Assembly (NCBI GenBank): GCA_023014335.1
Contig: JAECYW010000002.1
Coordinates: forward strand, 3,286,001-3,350,000
Direction: 5' to 3'
DNA: 64,000 nt
Origin: Galerina marginata
Lineage: Eukaryota > Basidiomycota > Agaricomycetes > Agaricales > Galerinaceae
The translations under genes were made by a program, and so were the position numbers. The notes beneath the pieces were generated by a model. The model saw nothing but the letters and a program-made list of their open reading frames with translations, ran no database searches and was not told the origin of the DNA. Each line of letters starts with the position of its first letter. Within the stretch, counting starts at the first letter, position 1. Positions 1 to 12,100 of this stretch are shown here, piece after piece.

Positions 1-55
1 CGCTTATTTACGACTCGCGTTCCACTCTCAGATCTCAACATTCAACCCCCATCCA

Positions 56-1458
56 ATGGCTTCCGAACTTTTGCCCTCAACGCTTCAAAATATTCTTGAA
101 CAAACGTCCTTGAAATGGATCTTTTGTGGTCTGATACAAATTTCTGTCTCCTCTGGATTCCGTTCACTCACTTTGCCCAACAGGAGGAAAAGGAGGTGTC
201 GGTACGTGTTCAATCTCATCTATCGAATTCACCTTTCTGAAACGTCTCCTAAGGTAAAACCACAACTTCTTGTTCACTCGCAATACAACTTGCCCAATGC
301 CGCAAATCGGTCCTGTTGATTGTACGGAACGTTACATCCTCCTCTTCGTTCAGTTGGTTGACATGGTCATACATAGTCGACTGATCCTGCGCACAACTTA
401 TCCGACGCTTTTGGTCAAAAGTTCTCCAAGGACGCCACGAAAGTCAATGGCTTTGATAACCTCTTTGCCATGGAAATCGACCCTACTAGTGCCATACAAG
501 AAATGGTAGAGCAATGTAAGTGTTTTGTGTCGGCCTCAGTCACCAGTTGATTTATTCCACAAAGCCGATTCAAATGGAATGATGGGTTCAATGATGCAGG
601 ATCTCGCCTTTGCGATTCCTGGTGTAGATGAGGCTATGAGTTTTGCTGAAATCATGAAGTTAGTCATTTGTACTTCATTAATGAAGCCAAACTGACGAAC
701 TGTGGCAAGACATGTAAAGTCTATGGAATATTCTGTCATTGTTTTCGATACTGCACCAACGGGTCACACCCTCCGCTTCCTGTCTTTCCCAACTGTACTC
801 GAGAAAGCTTTGGGCAAACTAAGTACCCTTGGGTCTCGTTTTGGGCCTATGATCAGTCAGGTAATCCCTTGTTCAAAATTATATCTCTCTTGTAATCAAT
901 CGTGCTATTGCGTAGATGTCAGCCATGATGGGCGGGGAAGCAGGCTCCCAGGAAGACATGTTCGCCAAGCTTGAAAACATGCGCGCTGTAATAACTGAAG
1001 TCAACACCCAATTCAAGGATCCTGTATGTCGCTCACTCATCTATATGTCCAGTGTCTTGACATACACCTATTCATTAGGAGAAGACGACTTTCGTATGCG
1101 TCTGCATCTCGGAATTCCTGTCTTTGTACGAGACAGAGCGTCTGATTCAAGAACTGACGGCATATGAAATCGATACCCATAATATTGTCGTAAACCAACT
1201 TTTATTCCCAAAGAAATGTACGTTGGGTGTAGCGTTGTTGTTACGAGTCGATCTGACCCAATGCCAGCATCAAACTGTGAACATTGTCATGTCCGCCAAA
1301 AGATGCAACAGAAGTATCTTGCAGAGGCTCATGAACTTTACGACGAATTTTTCCACATTGTCCAACTTCCCTTACTCACAGAAGAGGTTAGAGGTCCAGA
1401 GAAGCTCAAGACCTTCAGCCAAATGCTCGTCGAGCCTTATATCCCCCCCCAGGATTGA
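56..1458 (+). CDS. GET3: GET3/ASNA1 ATPase, tail-anchored protein targeting
   Basis: This is the cytosolic homodimeric ATPase that receives C-terminal-anchored membrane proteins and delivers them to the ER receptor. It is spread over about nine exons separated by introns of roughly 50 nt. Exon 1 ([11 protein letters not shown]...) ends at 128, and the next small exon carries the deviant P-loop GGKGGVGKT, itself split by an intron. Following exons read [14 protein letters not shown] (switch I type), [13 protein letters not shown] (switch II), and a late exon with CEHC, the CxxC zinc motif of the dimer interface. The protein ends EPYIPPQD. All junctions I tried by eye restore the family sequence in frame, so the copy looks functional. 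It converges with MIP1, with about 200 bp between the stops. The start at 56 gives the usual N-terminus and length for the family. Confidence 0.95.
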
Positions 1459-1664
1459 TTTTAAATAGGTTTCTAAGTAGATTAATGTGAGAGCATAGTT
1501 CAAATATAGAGCTTCTCGTAATGGTGCATAATGGCATTATATGAACGTGTGAGGACTAGTGAAATGCTATAGCTACATGACCGATAAAATATCGAATAAT
1601 TTACAGATTTAAACAAAGCTAGTGTGGTATCTGGGAAGTGTTGCAATAGATGAGAAATGAAAGC

Positions 1665-4600
1665 CTATGATGAAAGTATATGTTCCACATGTTCCGACCA
1701 ATCAAAGCCTTCGCCGGTGCCAATGGGAGCCTTTTTTCGACGGACCTTGGGAGCGCTCATTCCGCCTACAAAACGTTTCCCCGTTGTTTGTTGAGCAAGA
1801 CCCTTAACTTCTCCGAAGTCGGTTGTTGCCTGAGCTTTAAGAAAGGCGGCACTGGTGGAACGATGCGAGAGACAGTTGGGTTCAATATAGCCGTCCAAAT
1901 GTCCTTCGAAATCTTCATTGATTTCTTCAACCATAGGAAGGCCGTCTTTTCTGAGGGATCCTCCATTGGTTTTGTTTAGGACCTTGGTGATATCTAAACT
2001 TTCACCGGGGGGGATTGGAATAGGCTGTGACGGCGTGACACAAGGCATATCGACCTCTTTGCGAAGAACGTGGTCAATGTCAACTGTGGAGAAGAAAGCT
2101 ACGCCTTGTGGTAGATCATCCATTCCCAGTTTATATGCGAACAAACTTCGGGTCCATAAATTGGCAATTTGAAGAGCTAATGCTGCGCGATATTTATCTT
2201 CTTCAGCAACCAGATATCTTAGTTCAGTCATGAACCGAAATTAAGAAACGAGCGTCGATGTTATACTTAGCGATGAGGTGACTCATGGAGACTATGAGTA
2301 GGTGTAGGTAGTCGACGCCGGAAGACTGTACGACCCAGTTGATCCGCGATGGCATGTAATCAGAACCGAAGCCAGCGGGAAGATACTCTTTTGACAGCGC
2401 GTATGTGACTCCACATCCAAGAGCAGGCGTTTGAGGTTTGTCTGACAACGCAATCTCTTCCAGTTTGTTGAAAAGGTAGCTCTCAGTGCCGCCAAACCAG
2501 AACTTGCGGTCGAAGATATCCGTGCGATGAGTGTTCTTCCCTTTAGTCGAGGCGTATAAGTTTTCAGCCAGCTTTTGAGCTTCTTCGGGTAGCATATTGG
2601 GATTCGATTGAAGCAAAAGTAGTATCGCGTGGCGCATACCAGCTCCGTAGATACGAGAGTAGTTGAAAACTTTGGCTTGGTCGCGAGATATGCCCAATAT
2701 GCTTGCAGTTTTCGAATGCAGATCTGTGCCTGATGCCTTGGTGCCTTCCAGCGTCATCCATCCAATGGCAGAGGCCCCGTGTAAGCCAAACTGTGCATCC
2801 CCCATGCAGCTAGAAATCCATAGTTCCTCGCTATCGACGTCTGCTCCGACAATTGCATAGCCTTTTGGAGCTCGCACCATGGCCTTGAGCTCTGATCCTA
2901 CTCGGTTCTTTTTGGCGTTACTCGCGGTTAGCCAGGTCTTCTCGATTGCTCGGCGGGTTACGGTACCCATTGTGATCATCTGAGGCAATATAATGCCATA
3001 TTTTTTGCTTTTATCTGCAGAGGGGAAGCCCAATGAACGCTGGGAGTTCTGCCAAATGACCAGCTGATTAACTATCCTGTCACGAGCGCTGATCCAGTAG
3101 CTGCAGAGAGCATTCATATCGAGAGCTTCTTTGGCTTCATCACCAGGGCTTTTCAGCGTTCCGTTTTGCGCATACTTCACGAAGGACTTTCCAAGTGGAC
3201 TTGCCACATTGGCCTTTTCTCCGTCTTTGTGAGGAACTTTATAGAAAATGTAACCACCGCTAAGTACCGCCTCTGATAAGGCGTTGTCCGCTGGGTCATA
3301 GAAGGAAACAGGCGTCCAGCGGGTTTGGAATTTGGAATCGGAAGGGACGCGGAACGTCCAGCCATGTTCACGAGAGTAAAAGAGTGGATGCCCTGACCAT
3401 GAAAGACGCAACAGAAGAGGAGCAATACGGCTCCGCACTGTGACCTCCAGACTGCCTGCAGGCATGCCTTTCTTGGGTTTTGTTGCATCCCAATACCACT
3501 TGGGCCAATATACAGGGGGTGGCTTCTCTGGTTTGACTTTTTTCGTCCGTGGCTTTTTTGGTGGAGGAAGGATATCACCATTGGGAGAAAGTTCTGGGGA
3601 AAGGAAATTCCAATCGAGTTGAGATAGCCATGGATCGCCTTCTCGATCGGCAGCAGACGTCTCCAAGGCTGATTTGGCAAGGGCTACGATGCGATTTGAC
3701 AGGTTTTGGTCCTCCGCGCCATCGCACAAGGCAGTGGCAAGATCAAGATCAAATGCAGCCAAAGTGCCAGCTTTGAAGTGTTTGACGGCGGGTTTCGAGA
3801 GAATGAGTTTCGTTTTTGACCCCTTTCTAATAGTGAACGGGACGCATTGGCCGTCGTCCATATAGTGCCACCCTTCATTTTTGTCATAGTGTAATGGAAC
3901 TCCGTTATGAGAAAGCTTGAGCAAAAGTGGAATAATTTGGTCTGCCTTCGCACACGCAATTGGATCTGAAATAAGGCGTAAGTACCAGGTGGGTTTCATG
4001 GATGCTGAACTTGTGGATTCTGACGATGGGTCAGCGGTGTCGGGAGGCGGTCCCGGGTCCTTGAATATGATTTAATGGGTTGAATAACGGAATATGAAAA
4101 AGCCATACTGACCTCGACCAAGGGATTAATCCCTCGAGACTTTCCAGCAACCTTGGGGGTCCAGTCCAGTTGACATAGCCAAGGGTCTGTCTTCCACACA
4201 TCGTCTTCGCCGTCCATCAAACCTTTCGCATCCTCCGCTAGCTTTTTCAGCTTCGCCTGAACTTTTTCTTCCATCTCACTGCAAATGGCCTCTGCATTCT
4301 TAAGATACATTTCCCAGTTCTCGTCTACAGGCAAAAATGATGAGCCCATTGTCAGGATACCTGCAAATGAGACAGGATGCGGACATCCAGCGAGGAAGGA
4401 CGGGAGGGTTGAAGAATAGACCTTGTGAGTAACATATACGTCGTTGGCGCAATAGTCGAGATAATCTGTGACGTTGTCGCGGATATGACCAGGATCCATG
4501 GTCATCAAGTCGTTCCTGATTTCTTTATCCATTTGAATCCCAGCAGTGAAGCTTCGCAACGTCCGCAAGAGAATTCGCTGAAGTGATATCTTCCCATTTC

Positions 4601-5824
4601 TTCGACTCAATGTCATCTGCCGTTATATCTGCGTCTACATCGGCGCTCGGGATATTCGGAGCCTGTAGAAGTAAGAGACTTTCTTCCATATCTCGAAGAA
4701 GCCTGCGGAGTTCTGCCTGCCTGGCGGCATCAACTTCCTGCCTTTCTCGCTCCTCCACCGTTTTCATCAGGCCGATTACCGCTTCAACAGCTTCCTCTCT
4801 TTGCTCCTCCTCTGCTTGCTTCGACTTCCGATATTTCATCCAAGCTGGGCGTTGATGTGATGATATTCCGTGGGCAGCCACATGGAGAGGACATGGTATC
4901 AATGAAGCGATTTGAAGTCCCGTGCACGTTATATTCCTCCAAAAGTCGAATGCGGTCATACGCGACATTATGGCCCACGATAACCCTAGAGACATTGGAA
5001 TCACCCAAAGGTATCAACTGCTGAGGGTCTTCAGACTCTCCAAGTAACCAGGGGGATATCCAAGCATACCATGCGTTGGGTGAGGCCGCACAGGCCATGA
5101 TGGCGAAAGGATGATATTTAGGCATGGTTTCGACGTCAAACGTAAACATAACCTCTGGTTTTCCATCGTGGGTAGGTGTCTCGACGTGCTCCCCGTAGCT
5201 CGACCCGTCAGGCATATGGTAGTATTTGGTCCAACCACTTTGTACATGCCAGCTATCTGGTTTTGGTGGAAGTTCGTTCGATGCGAATGATTTCGCGAGG
5301 GTCCAGCCAAGGTTCAGCCGCGTGTGCGCCTATTCTATGAAAGTGTTCCGAAATATTTGAGCCTTGAAGTGCAGGAAGCCGAAAGCTTGTATTTGGAAGC
5401 ACTGAGGTTTGGGTAGGGTCTAAGCCGTGCATTTGAAGATGCTCCCTAGATATTTGAACATATGCACGTGAAGGGGCCGGGAATGAAACTCCTTTAAACA
5501 CTTGAGCGTGGAGATTACGAGACAGAAGTTGTACCCCCAGTTCATTCCGCTTCACTGGATGACAAAAAAAAATCGACACAATTCGGTGCATCAAAAAGCT
5601 GACTTGTGCTTACCATGCCTCTGAGTGAATACCTCTGGATCAAGATGAAATGTATCCTCTTTCCTTCGATTGTCTGGTCGAACGAAAGTTGCGGTCGTGG
5701 TACTAGGCAATGGCCTCTGCTGGAAGGCGGGTAAGGAATTTGGTCTACAGGTATGAAAATGATGGCCCAAATTGTGGGTTGATCTAACCACTCTTGCGAA
5801 AGAGTTGGGCATTCCGAGTTGCAC
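1665..5824 (-). CDS. MIP1: Mitochondrial DNA polymerase gamma, with four apparent +1 frameshifts
   Basis: This is the family-A DNA polymerase that replicates mitochondrial DNA. The start at 5824 gives an Arg-rich, acid-poor N-terminus typical of a mitochondrial presequence. Exonuclease motifs follow: FDVET (about 5140), GHNVAYDR (about 4970) and [10 protein letters not shown] (about 4450). Polymerase motif A is [10 protein letters not shown] (about 2840), motif B is [12 protein letters not shown] (about 2665) and motif C is VHDE (2223-2235). Introns lie near 5530-5590 and 4063-4112. Reading the conserved protein requires skipping one extra base at four places: 5300, 4887, 4542 and 2226 (+ strand numbering). 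The last splits VHD from E and creates an in-frame stop. None can be explained by a GT-AG intron, because family-conserved residues are directly adjacent on both sides. The rest of the protein is open and well conserved. It could be a functional gene with consensus errors, a very young pseudogene, or something stranger. It is divergent from the TRANK1-like gene. Confidence 0.9.
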
Positions 5825-6195
5825 GACAGTTTACATAGAGAAAGGTTGGCTTGAATGACTGGTGGTTATCAGGCCCGGCTCGTCGTACAGTAATATGTCA
5901 CAGGCACATGGACGTGACAAATCGTGCCAACATGTTGTCTATGATTTGACACTAATTTAGTTGGAACGCGTACAAGTTTGGACCACAAGGAGACAGGAGA
6001 CCGTTTCTTTGTCCTTCAGAAGCGTTGACCTCTAAGCACCTCGTTGCGCAGTTCAATCTTTCTTCTCGACCTTAAATTTTGATGACCCGATCGCTTCTTT
6101 CAAACTTCTCCTCCCAGTCGTGTATGCACTGATTCTCTCGTCCTTCACTTGGCGACTGCAACCCCATATTTTTCATCGTTGAGGCACCAAGCGGC
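5825..6195. promoter_or_regulatory. Divergent intergenic region, MIP1 / TRANK1-like
   Basis: This is 371 bp between two divergent start codons, so it must hold both promoters. It contains pyrimidine-rich stretches (for example around 6058-6068), common upstream of fungal starts. I see no distinct TATA box or other named element. Confidence 0.5.
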
Positions 6196-9100
6196 ATGCA
6201 GCCCAGTACAGGCAGTGTCGTCGACAGCGCCATCGAGCTCCTACACGACGAACATTTGAAGTCTGAGGATGAATTAAATGAGGCACTGTTGAAGTTAAGC
6301 CAGCGCTTAGATGAATCCAATTTCGACATTTTCCTCAAACTTTTACTCTCGCCATCACCAAACATCACTCGAGGAGCTCTCGAACTCGTACTTGCTAGTA
6401 TGTTCCTTTATCCTAAACGGCCCATTTCCCATTTTAAAGAAATTTACAGGTAGCGAAGTTGGTGGCAGCATTGGGAAATGGTTGCGTGCTAACTTCCCTT
6501 CAAATCCGGAGACTTTTTATGCTTCTCTTCATGCCTCGATTATCGACAAACTTTCTATATCTCTCCATTTTACCTATCCTTTCGAGCGTGAAACTACAAT
6601 GCAGTTGAATACCTACCGGGCTGAGGTAGATGCTGCGCCTCAAGTGCTCCAAGCGCTCGTCCAAACCCGTGGGCGTAGCTCTCTCCCCGAGCCTGACGTT
6701 CAAAATGGTGATGACATTGTTGTTAAGGTTAAGCAAACACAACGTCAACGGAAAGCGGCCAGAACTTCGCCAAAGACTGCTTTCGACTCGAAGACCACCA
6801 AAGCCCTTCAAGTTTTTGAAATTGACGTCGCAGATCCTGATTTTGATGCGAACTTTGAGCTCTCGTTTGTCCTTGATGCACAGGCGGAAGTTCTGAAGGT
6901 TGCAATCATTCTGCTCAAGTTTTCAACGGCTGACCTATTTTACAGTTTTACATCAACCTCTTGCAAGACCCTGTCATCGAGAGTTCCATTCGACGATCAT
7001 ACAACCCTCGAGCTCTTGCGACCGATTTTGTTGCTGACAGCACAGCAGACGATCTTAAACCGGTTCAAAACTCCATGGATTCAGTTCCTAGTGCTCCTGC
7101 AGCGTTCCCGATGGTTCAGCCGATGAAAGCGTGCGTTTGATCCATTTTAGATTTCAAATACCAATGAACAATATTCGTTATGTCAGTGCACTGTACTTCG
7201 ATAGTGCTGTGGGGTTTGGTGAATGGCGCATTTTGATCTCAACCAGGGCGGACCGTGACCTACGAGAAGCGCGGCGCAAGGACGCCAAATTCTTCAAAAT
7301 TATCATCAAAAAGATAAAGTAAGAGTTCCACCTTGTCGTGTCCTCAGAATTTCATACTTTTATAGGGAGCTTTCGAATGGCCATTTCTCGGATGATAACC
7401 AGAAGAGGTTGAACAGACCTAACACAGAAATCCCGATATACGAAGCCAAGATGACAAGGGACTCAAGATTGGTCGTGAGTGATAACAAATTAGATTTATT
7501 CTATGTGCTCACTTGTCCTGCCAGTATCAAATTGACTGCGTCCCGGAATATAGCGCTGATGTATGTCCCTTCCTTTGGCTATCTCTTTAAATTAAGGTTG
7601 ACGGGCGTGCCGGCTGCTAGGTGGAAAGACAAGGTATTGTGCTATAGCTTTGTTATTGAAACTTGATTACATTGGATTCAAGTCATCAAGATTTTTGGGG
7701 TGTACACACATGCTCAGATTGACAAGCGTTTGTGGGATTCAGTCGGTTATCAGCTCGCTAGAAAAGGGAAAGAATATCGACGAAGGTGTTTGTTCCGGAA
7801 CCGCCCCGACCTGGCTGGAGACAATGTCTTCACACCTGCATGCTTTCCACCTGCAGAAAAAGTTGAGGAAGATGACTACCAAGCTCCCGAGCTTCCTCGA
7901 GAGAGTCTGGAGGAGGTGAGTTATCCTGTTTTATCATAATGTTCCTGCTGATTGGAATTTTAGATACATTCGGTCCTGGTGTGAGTAAAAGTCAAGTTCA
8001 TCGTCTTCTTTTCCTTAAAACTTGCCCATAGGTTGGAGAAATTCATGACCTTTTCACAAGTGAGGCCACTTCACTTTGCTTCGTCAACCGTCATTTCCAA
8101 GTTTCTGACTTCTAACTGATGGCATTTCTATCCCAGGCGCTACTGAATAGTATGTTTAGAAGCTAAGCTTGAGCTGCATATTACTTATCCTATTGGATTT
8201 TCGCAGGCATTATCGCAGATCTTGATGTGGCGTATGTATTTGATGTTAGGTTAGTGGTTGCATTATTCCAAGTCTGAGGGAAATGTCTTACCGGTTATCT
8301 AATTCACTTAGTTCACAAGAAAAGGAAATCGTCGAGTACCCGCACTCCTGTTATGTCCTTGGTCGAAGTGGTACAGGGTGTGTGCTTATCCTACCTACGA
8401 TGATTTCGGAAATAGCTAAATTTGATGCTGATAGCAAAACAACTACCATGATGTTCAAGATGTTGGGTATAGAGAGAGCTTACTCGATGCGAAAGGACTC
8501 GATGCAGAAACCAAGGCAGATATTTGTTACCCAGTCGCGTGTTCTCGCCGGCAAAGTAGAAGAATATTTTTCGAAGCTCCTTGAATCTCTTGCGACTGCA
8601 GAAAGGACCCAAGAAGAGCTCGCCCAGATCGTCAAATCCAGAAGGCAGCAAGAGGAAGATGACGGTCTCATTGATATTGATGATGATCATAATTGGCGGG
8701 GCGACTTGCCAAAGAAATTTAGCCAACTTCAAGACCAACACTTCCCATTGTTTTTGACTTTTGATCGCGTAAGCCTTTCCGTCTGGCGTGATTGCTCGAA
8801 ACTCATTATTCCAGTTCAGCTGGCAACACTTCTGGAAGCTGACTTGTGCGAGACTTCGCCTTCTAATGGGAGTCTGGGCAGCGTTGGACTCAGCGACTGT
8901 AAACGGAACAGCACACGAAGGCAGCAAATTGATTTCTTACGGCGCATTCTTGGAATCTTATTGGCCTCATTTCTCTCAAAATCTCACGAAGGGCTTGGGT
9001 GTGTCCCTGTTTAACGAAATTCGCAGACTCTGAGTTATTAAATGCCGACTGTCTTTGCCAGATCCCTCGCTTGTCTTCAGCGAGGTGATGGGTCAGTACA

Positions 9101-12100
9101 ATCGTTTATTTGAACGGCCATGTAAATAACAATGATTGGACAGGTGTGATACAAGGTTCTGAGGAGTCACTGAGCCATGAAACCCGCTTCCTTGATAAGA
9201 AGACCTACGAAAGCCTGAGCCACAGAGCTCAATACGCCTTTGCAAGTCGGCGCGAAGTTATATATTCTATATTCCAGCTATATCTCAAGCATAAAAAAGC
9301 CCGAAACGAATATGATTCTTCTGACCGGTATGTGGAATAGCAAAAACGACAGGGCTTTTTCTAATCGAGCTCAGGACACATAAAATTTTAAATGCTTTCA
9401 AAACCATAGGCGTACCTGGCCAAAAGATTGACTATCTGTAGGTTCTTCCAATTTAAAATCCATGGCATAATTCTCATTACCGGATAGGTATGTAGATGAA
9501 GCCCAGGACAATCTTCTTATCGATGCCCTCCGTATGCAGTTTCACCTCTTGTCTGTCATAACCTTTGCTTACACTTTTTTAGTTTTAAGATCATTGGTCC
9601 GCAATCCAGATGGACTATTTTGGGCAGGAGATACGGCGCAAACCATCTCTGTTGGCAGTTCTTTCAGGTTTAATGATCTGAAAGCATTTTTGTTTCGCCT
9701 CGAGGTATGTGGTCTGCATTTAACTGACACTTGCCAAGCTCGTTCAACCCCAATGCATTTCGAAGAAACGACGGGAAGATTCACTTTTGGCATCCAGTTC
9801 CATCCAAGAACCACCTCGGACGTTTCAACTTGCCATAAATTTTCGTTCTCACGGCGGGATAGTCCAATGTGCTCATTCTGTGATAGAACTCATAACTGGC
9901 TTTTGGCCATATGCCATTGATGTTTTATCAAGAGAGCGGGGTGTTGTCGATGGATCAAAACCTGTGTTTTTTAGTGGATGGGATAGTGACACGGTTCGAT
10001 ATGTAAGACACTTGATTCTTTCTTGAGTTGACCAATTCAGACCATTCCCGATCTCTATAGGAACAATTCTTATTTGGAGAATCGTATGTGATACATACTT
10101 GACTGCCACAAACTCTAATACACGTCTCTGAAGTGGAAGTCCCATTGAATTTGGCGCACAACAATGTGAGTCATCCTAGATACCTTCAACCAAATTCTCG
10201 AGCTTCAATTTTCCACAGGTATCTTGGTTCGTGACGAGGCGGCTCGAGAAGAACTTCGTCAGCAAGTTGGCGATATCGGTCTCATAATGTAAGCACATCC
10301 TTCATAGGTTGGGCTTTTCTAAATTTTATCTAGGACACTCTATGAGAGTAAAGGTCTCGAATTTGACGACGTAAGCACAGCTTTATGGGATTCTAATCAG
10401 CCTTGAATACTTTTTCATAGGTACTATTGTACAAGTTTTTTGAGGATTCCACTGTTGACCTTTCTCAATGGCGCGTTGTCTTAAACTTGTTAAGAGATCA
10501 ATCTCGCGGCCAGGGAGTTCCAGCTCCACGCTTTGACGAAATACGACATGCAGGAGTATGCAGCGAGGTAAGGATAAAATTCGCGACCTACATTTTCAGC
10601 TCAAAGCTTTCTATCGCAGTTAAAATTCTTATATGTGGCTGTCACTCGCGCGAGAAAAAATCTATGGCTTGTGGATTGTTCAGAGAAGTGCGAACCGATG
10701 CGTGTATGGTTTACAATTTACTGTTTCCTGTGCTTATTCTAAAGATACACGATAGGAATTTTGGACATCGAGAAACGAAGTTCAAAATTGTACGCCCGGT
10801 ACTGATGTACCTCGTCTAGCCGTGTCATCTTCTCCACAGGAGTGGGAGAAGTCGGGAAGGACTCTTTTCCAGAACAAGAGATACTTTCAAGCGATGCACT
10901 GTTTTGAACGAGCAGGTTTGAATCGTGAAGTTGCTGTATCGCACACATACTACCTTCGAGAACAAGCACGATCCATGCCAATCAATGGCTCGAAGCAAGC
11001 AGCCTCATCGCGCCAAGCAGCCTTCCTTCTTGCTGCAGAAGCTTTCCTCGAGTGTTCTCTTGTTGCTCCTAGCGCGAAGGAGAAGAAGGCTTACCTTCGA
11101 AGTGGCGGAGAATGCTACGAGTATGCTCAGGAAGATTACAAGGCTGCTGAAGCCTACGCTAAGGCCGAAGAATATAATACTGCTGTCAAATTATACCGCA
11201 AGTGCGCAAAGTTCGACGAGGCTGTAGCTATTGTGACGCAGAAAGACTGCGTGGAAACAGCTGTGGCGGAGCATATCATCGACATCGCTCGGCTCTTCTA
11301 CTTCAAAGGGGGAGAACTTGAGTGAGTTTTGACCAATATCCGGCCCTTTCGCTTACCGATCCTCGTCCAATAACAGAAAAGCAAGTCAACTTTTCAGCTC
11401 CGTTGAAGAACAACTGGAATATTTGGAGGACTTTGATCTCGACGTCTCAAGGGCTGCCTTATTGGAACAATTGGGCAAATATCATGAGGCCGCAGATATT
11501 CACCTTGCCGAAGGACGGACATTAGAGGCCATACGCCTGTTGTTGTCAGACGATTGCGATCAGAACTCTGTTCGTCGCGGGAACGAGTGTATTTTGCATG
11601 GCCTTTGGGACAAAATTTCGTTCACAATGGAAGACCTTGGCCAGATAGAAGACGTTGTGCGGCTATTGGATCTAGCGTCGAGAGTTAAACCTTCAGGTAC
11701 GTTGGATTCTGTTGTCACCGATGAAGTAAGTCCTTTGCAAGATTTCTAGTGATGGGACTTAAAGAAAGTAATCGCACATTGCCACTTAGCTCTCTATGTT
11801 TCAATACATCAAATCGGGAGATTCAAAAAACCTTCGCATTCTTGGAAAGAAATTCGCCTCTCAAAACCATGTCACAGCTGCCATCATGTGTTTCGACCAC
11901 TTTTTTACATCGTGGCCGAACATGCACAGATTGAGCTCGTCTGAAATCTGTGAATTCCTTTGCGACTTTCTGGAATACTGCAACCTGATGCAAAAGATTG
12001 CAAATACTACAAATCCTTGTCGCAACCCACACATCCGGAAACTGTTTGGCATCGTTCCCTCCACAGAAAACATTCTCTTCCTACCCTCCACGACATTTTT

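Noticed and set aside
2224..2231. Intron at the MIP1 VHDE break
   Set aside because: Conserved residues are adjacent on both sides with only one extra base, so there is no room for an intron.
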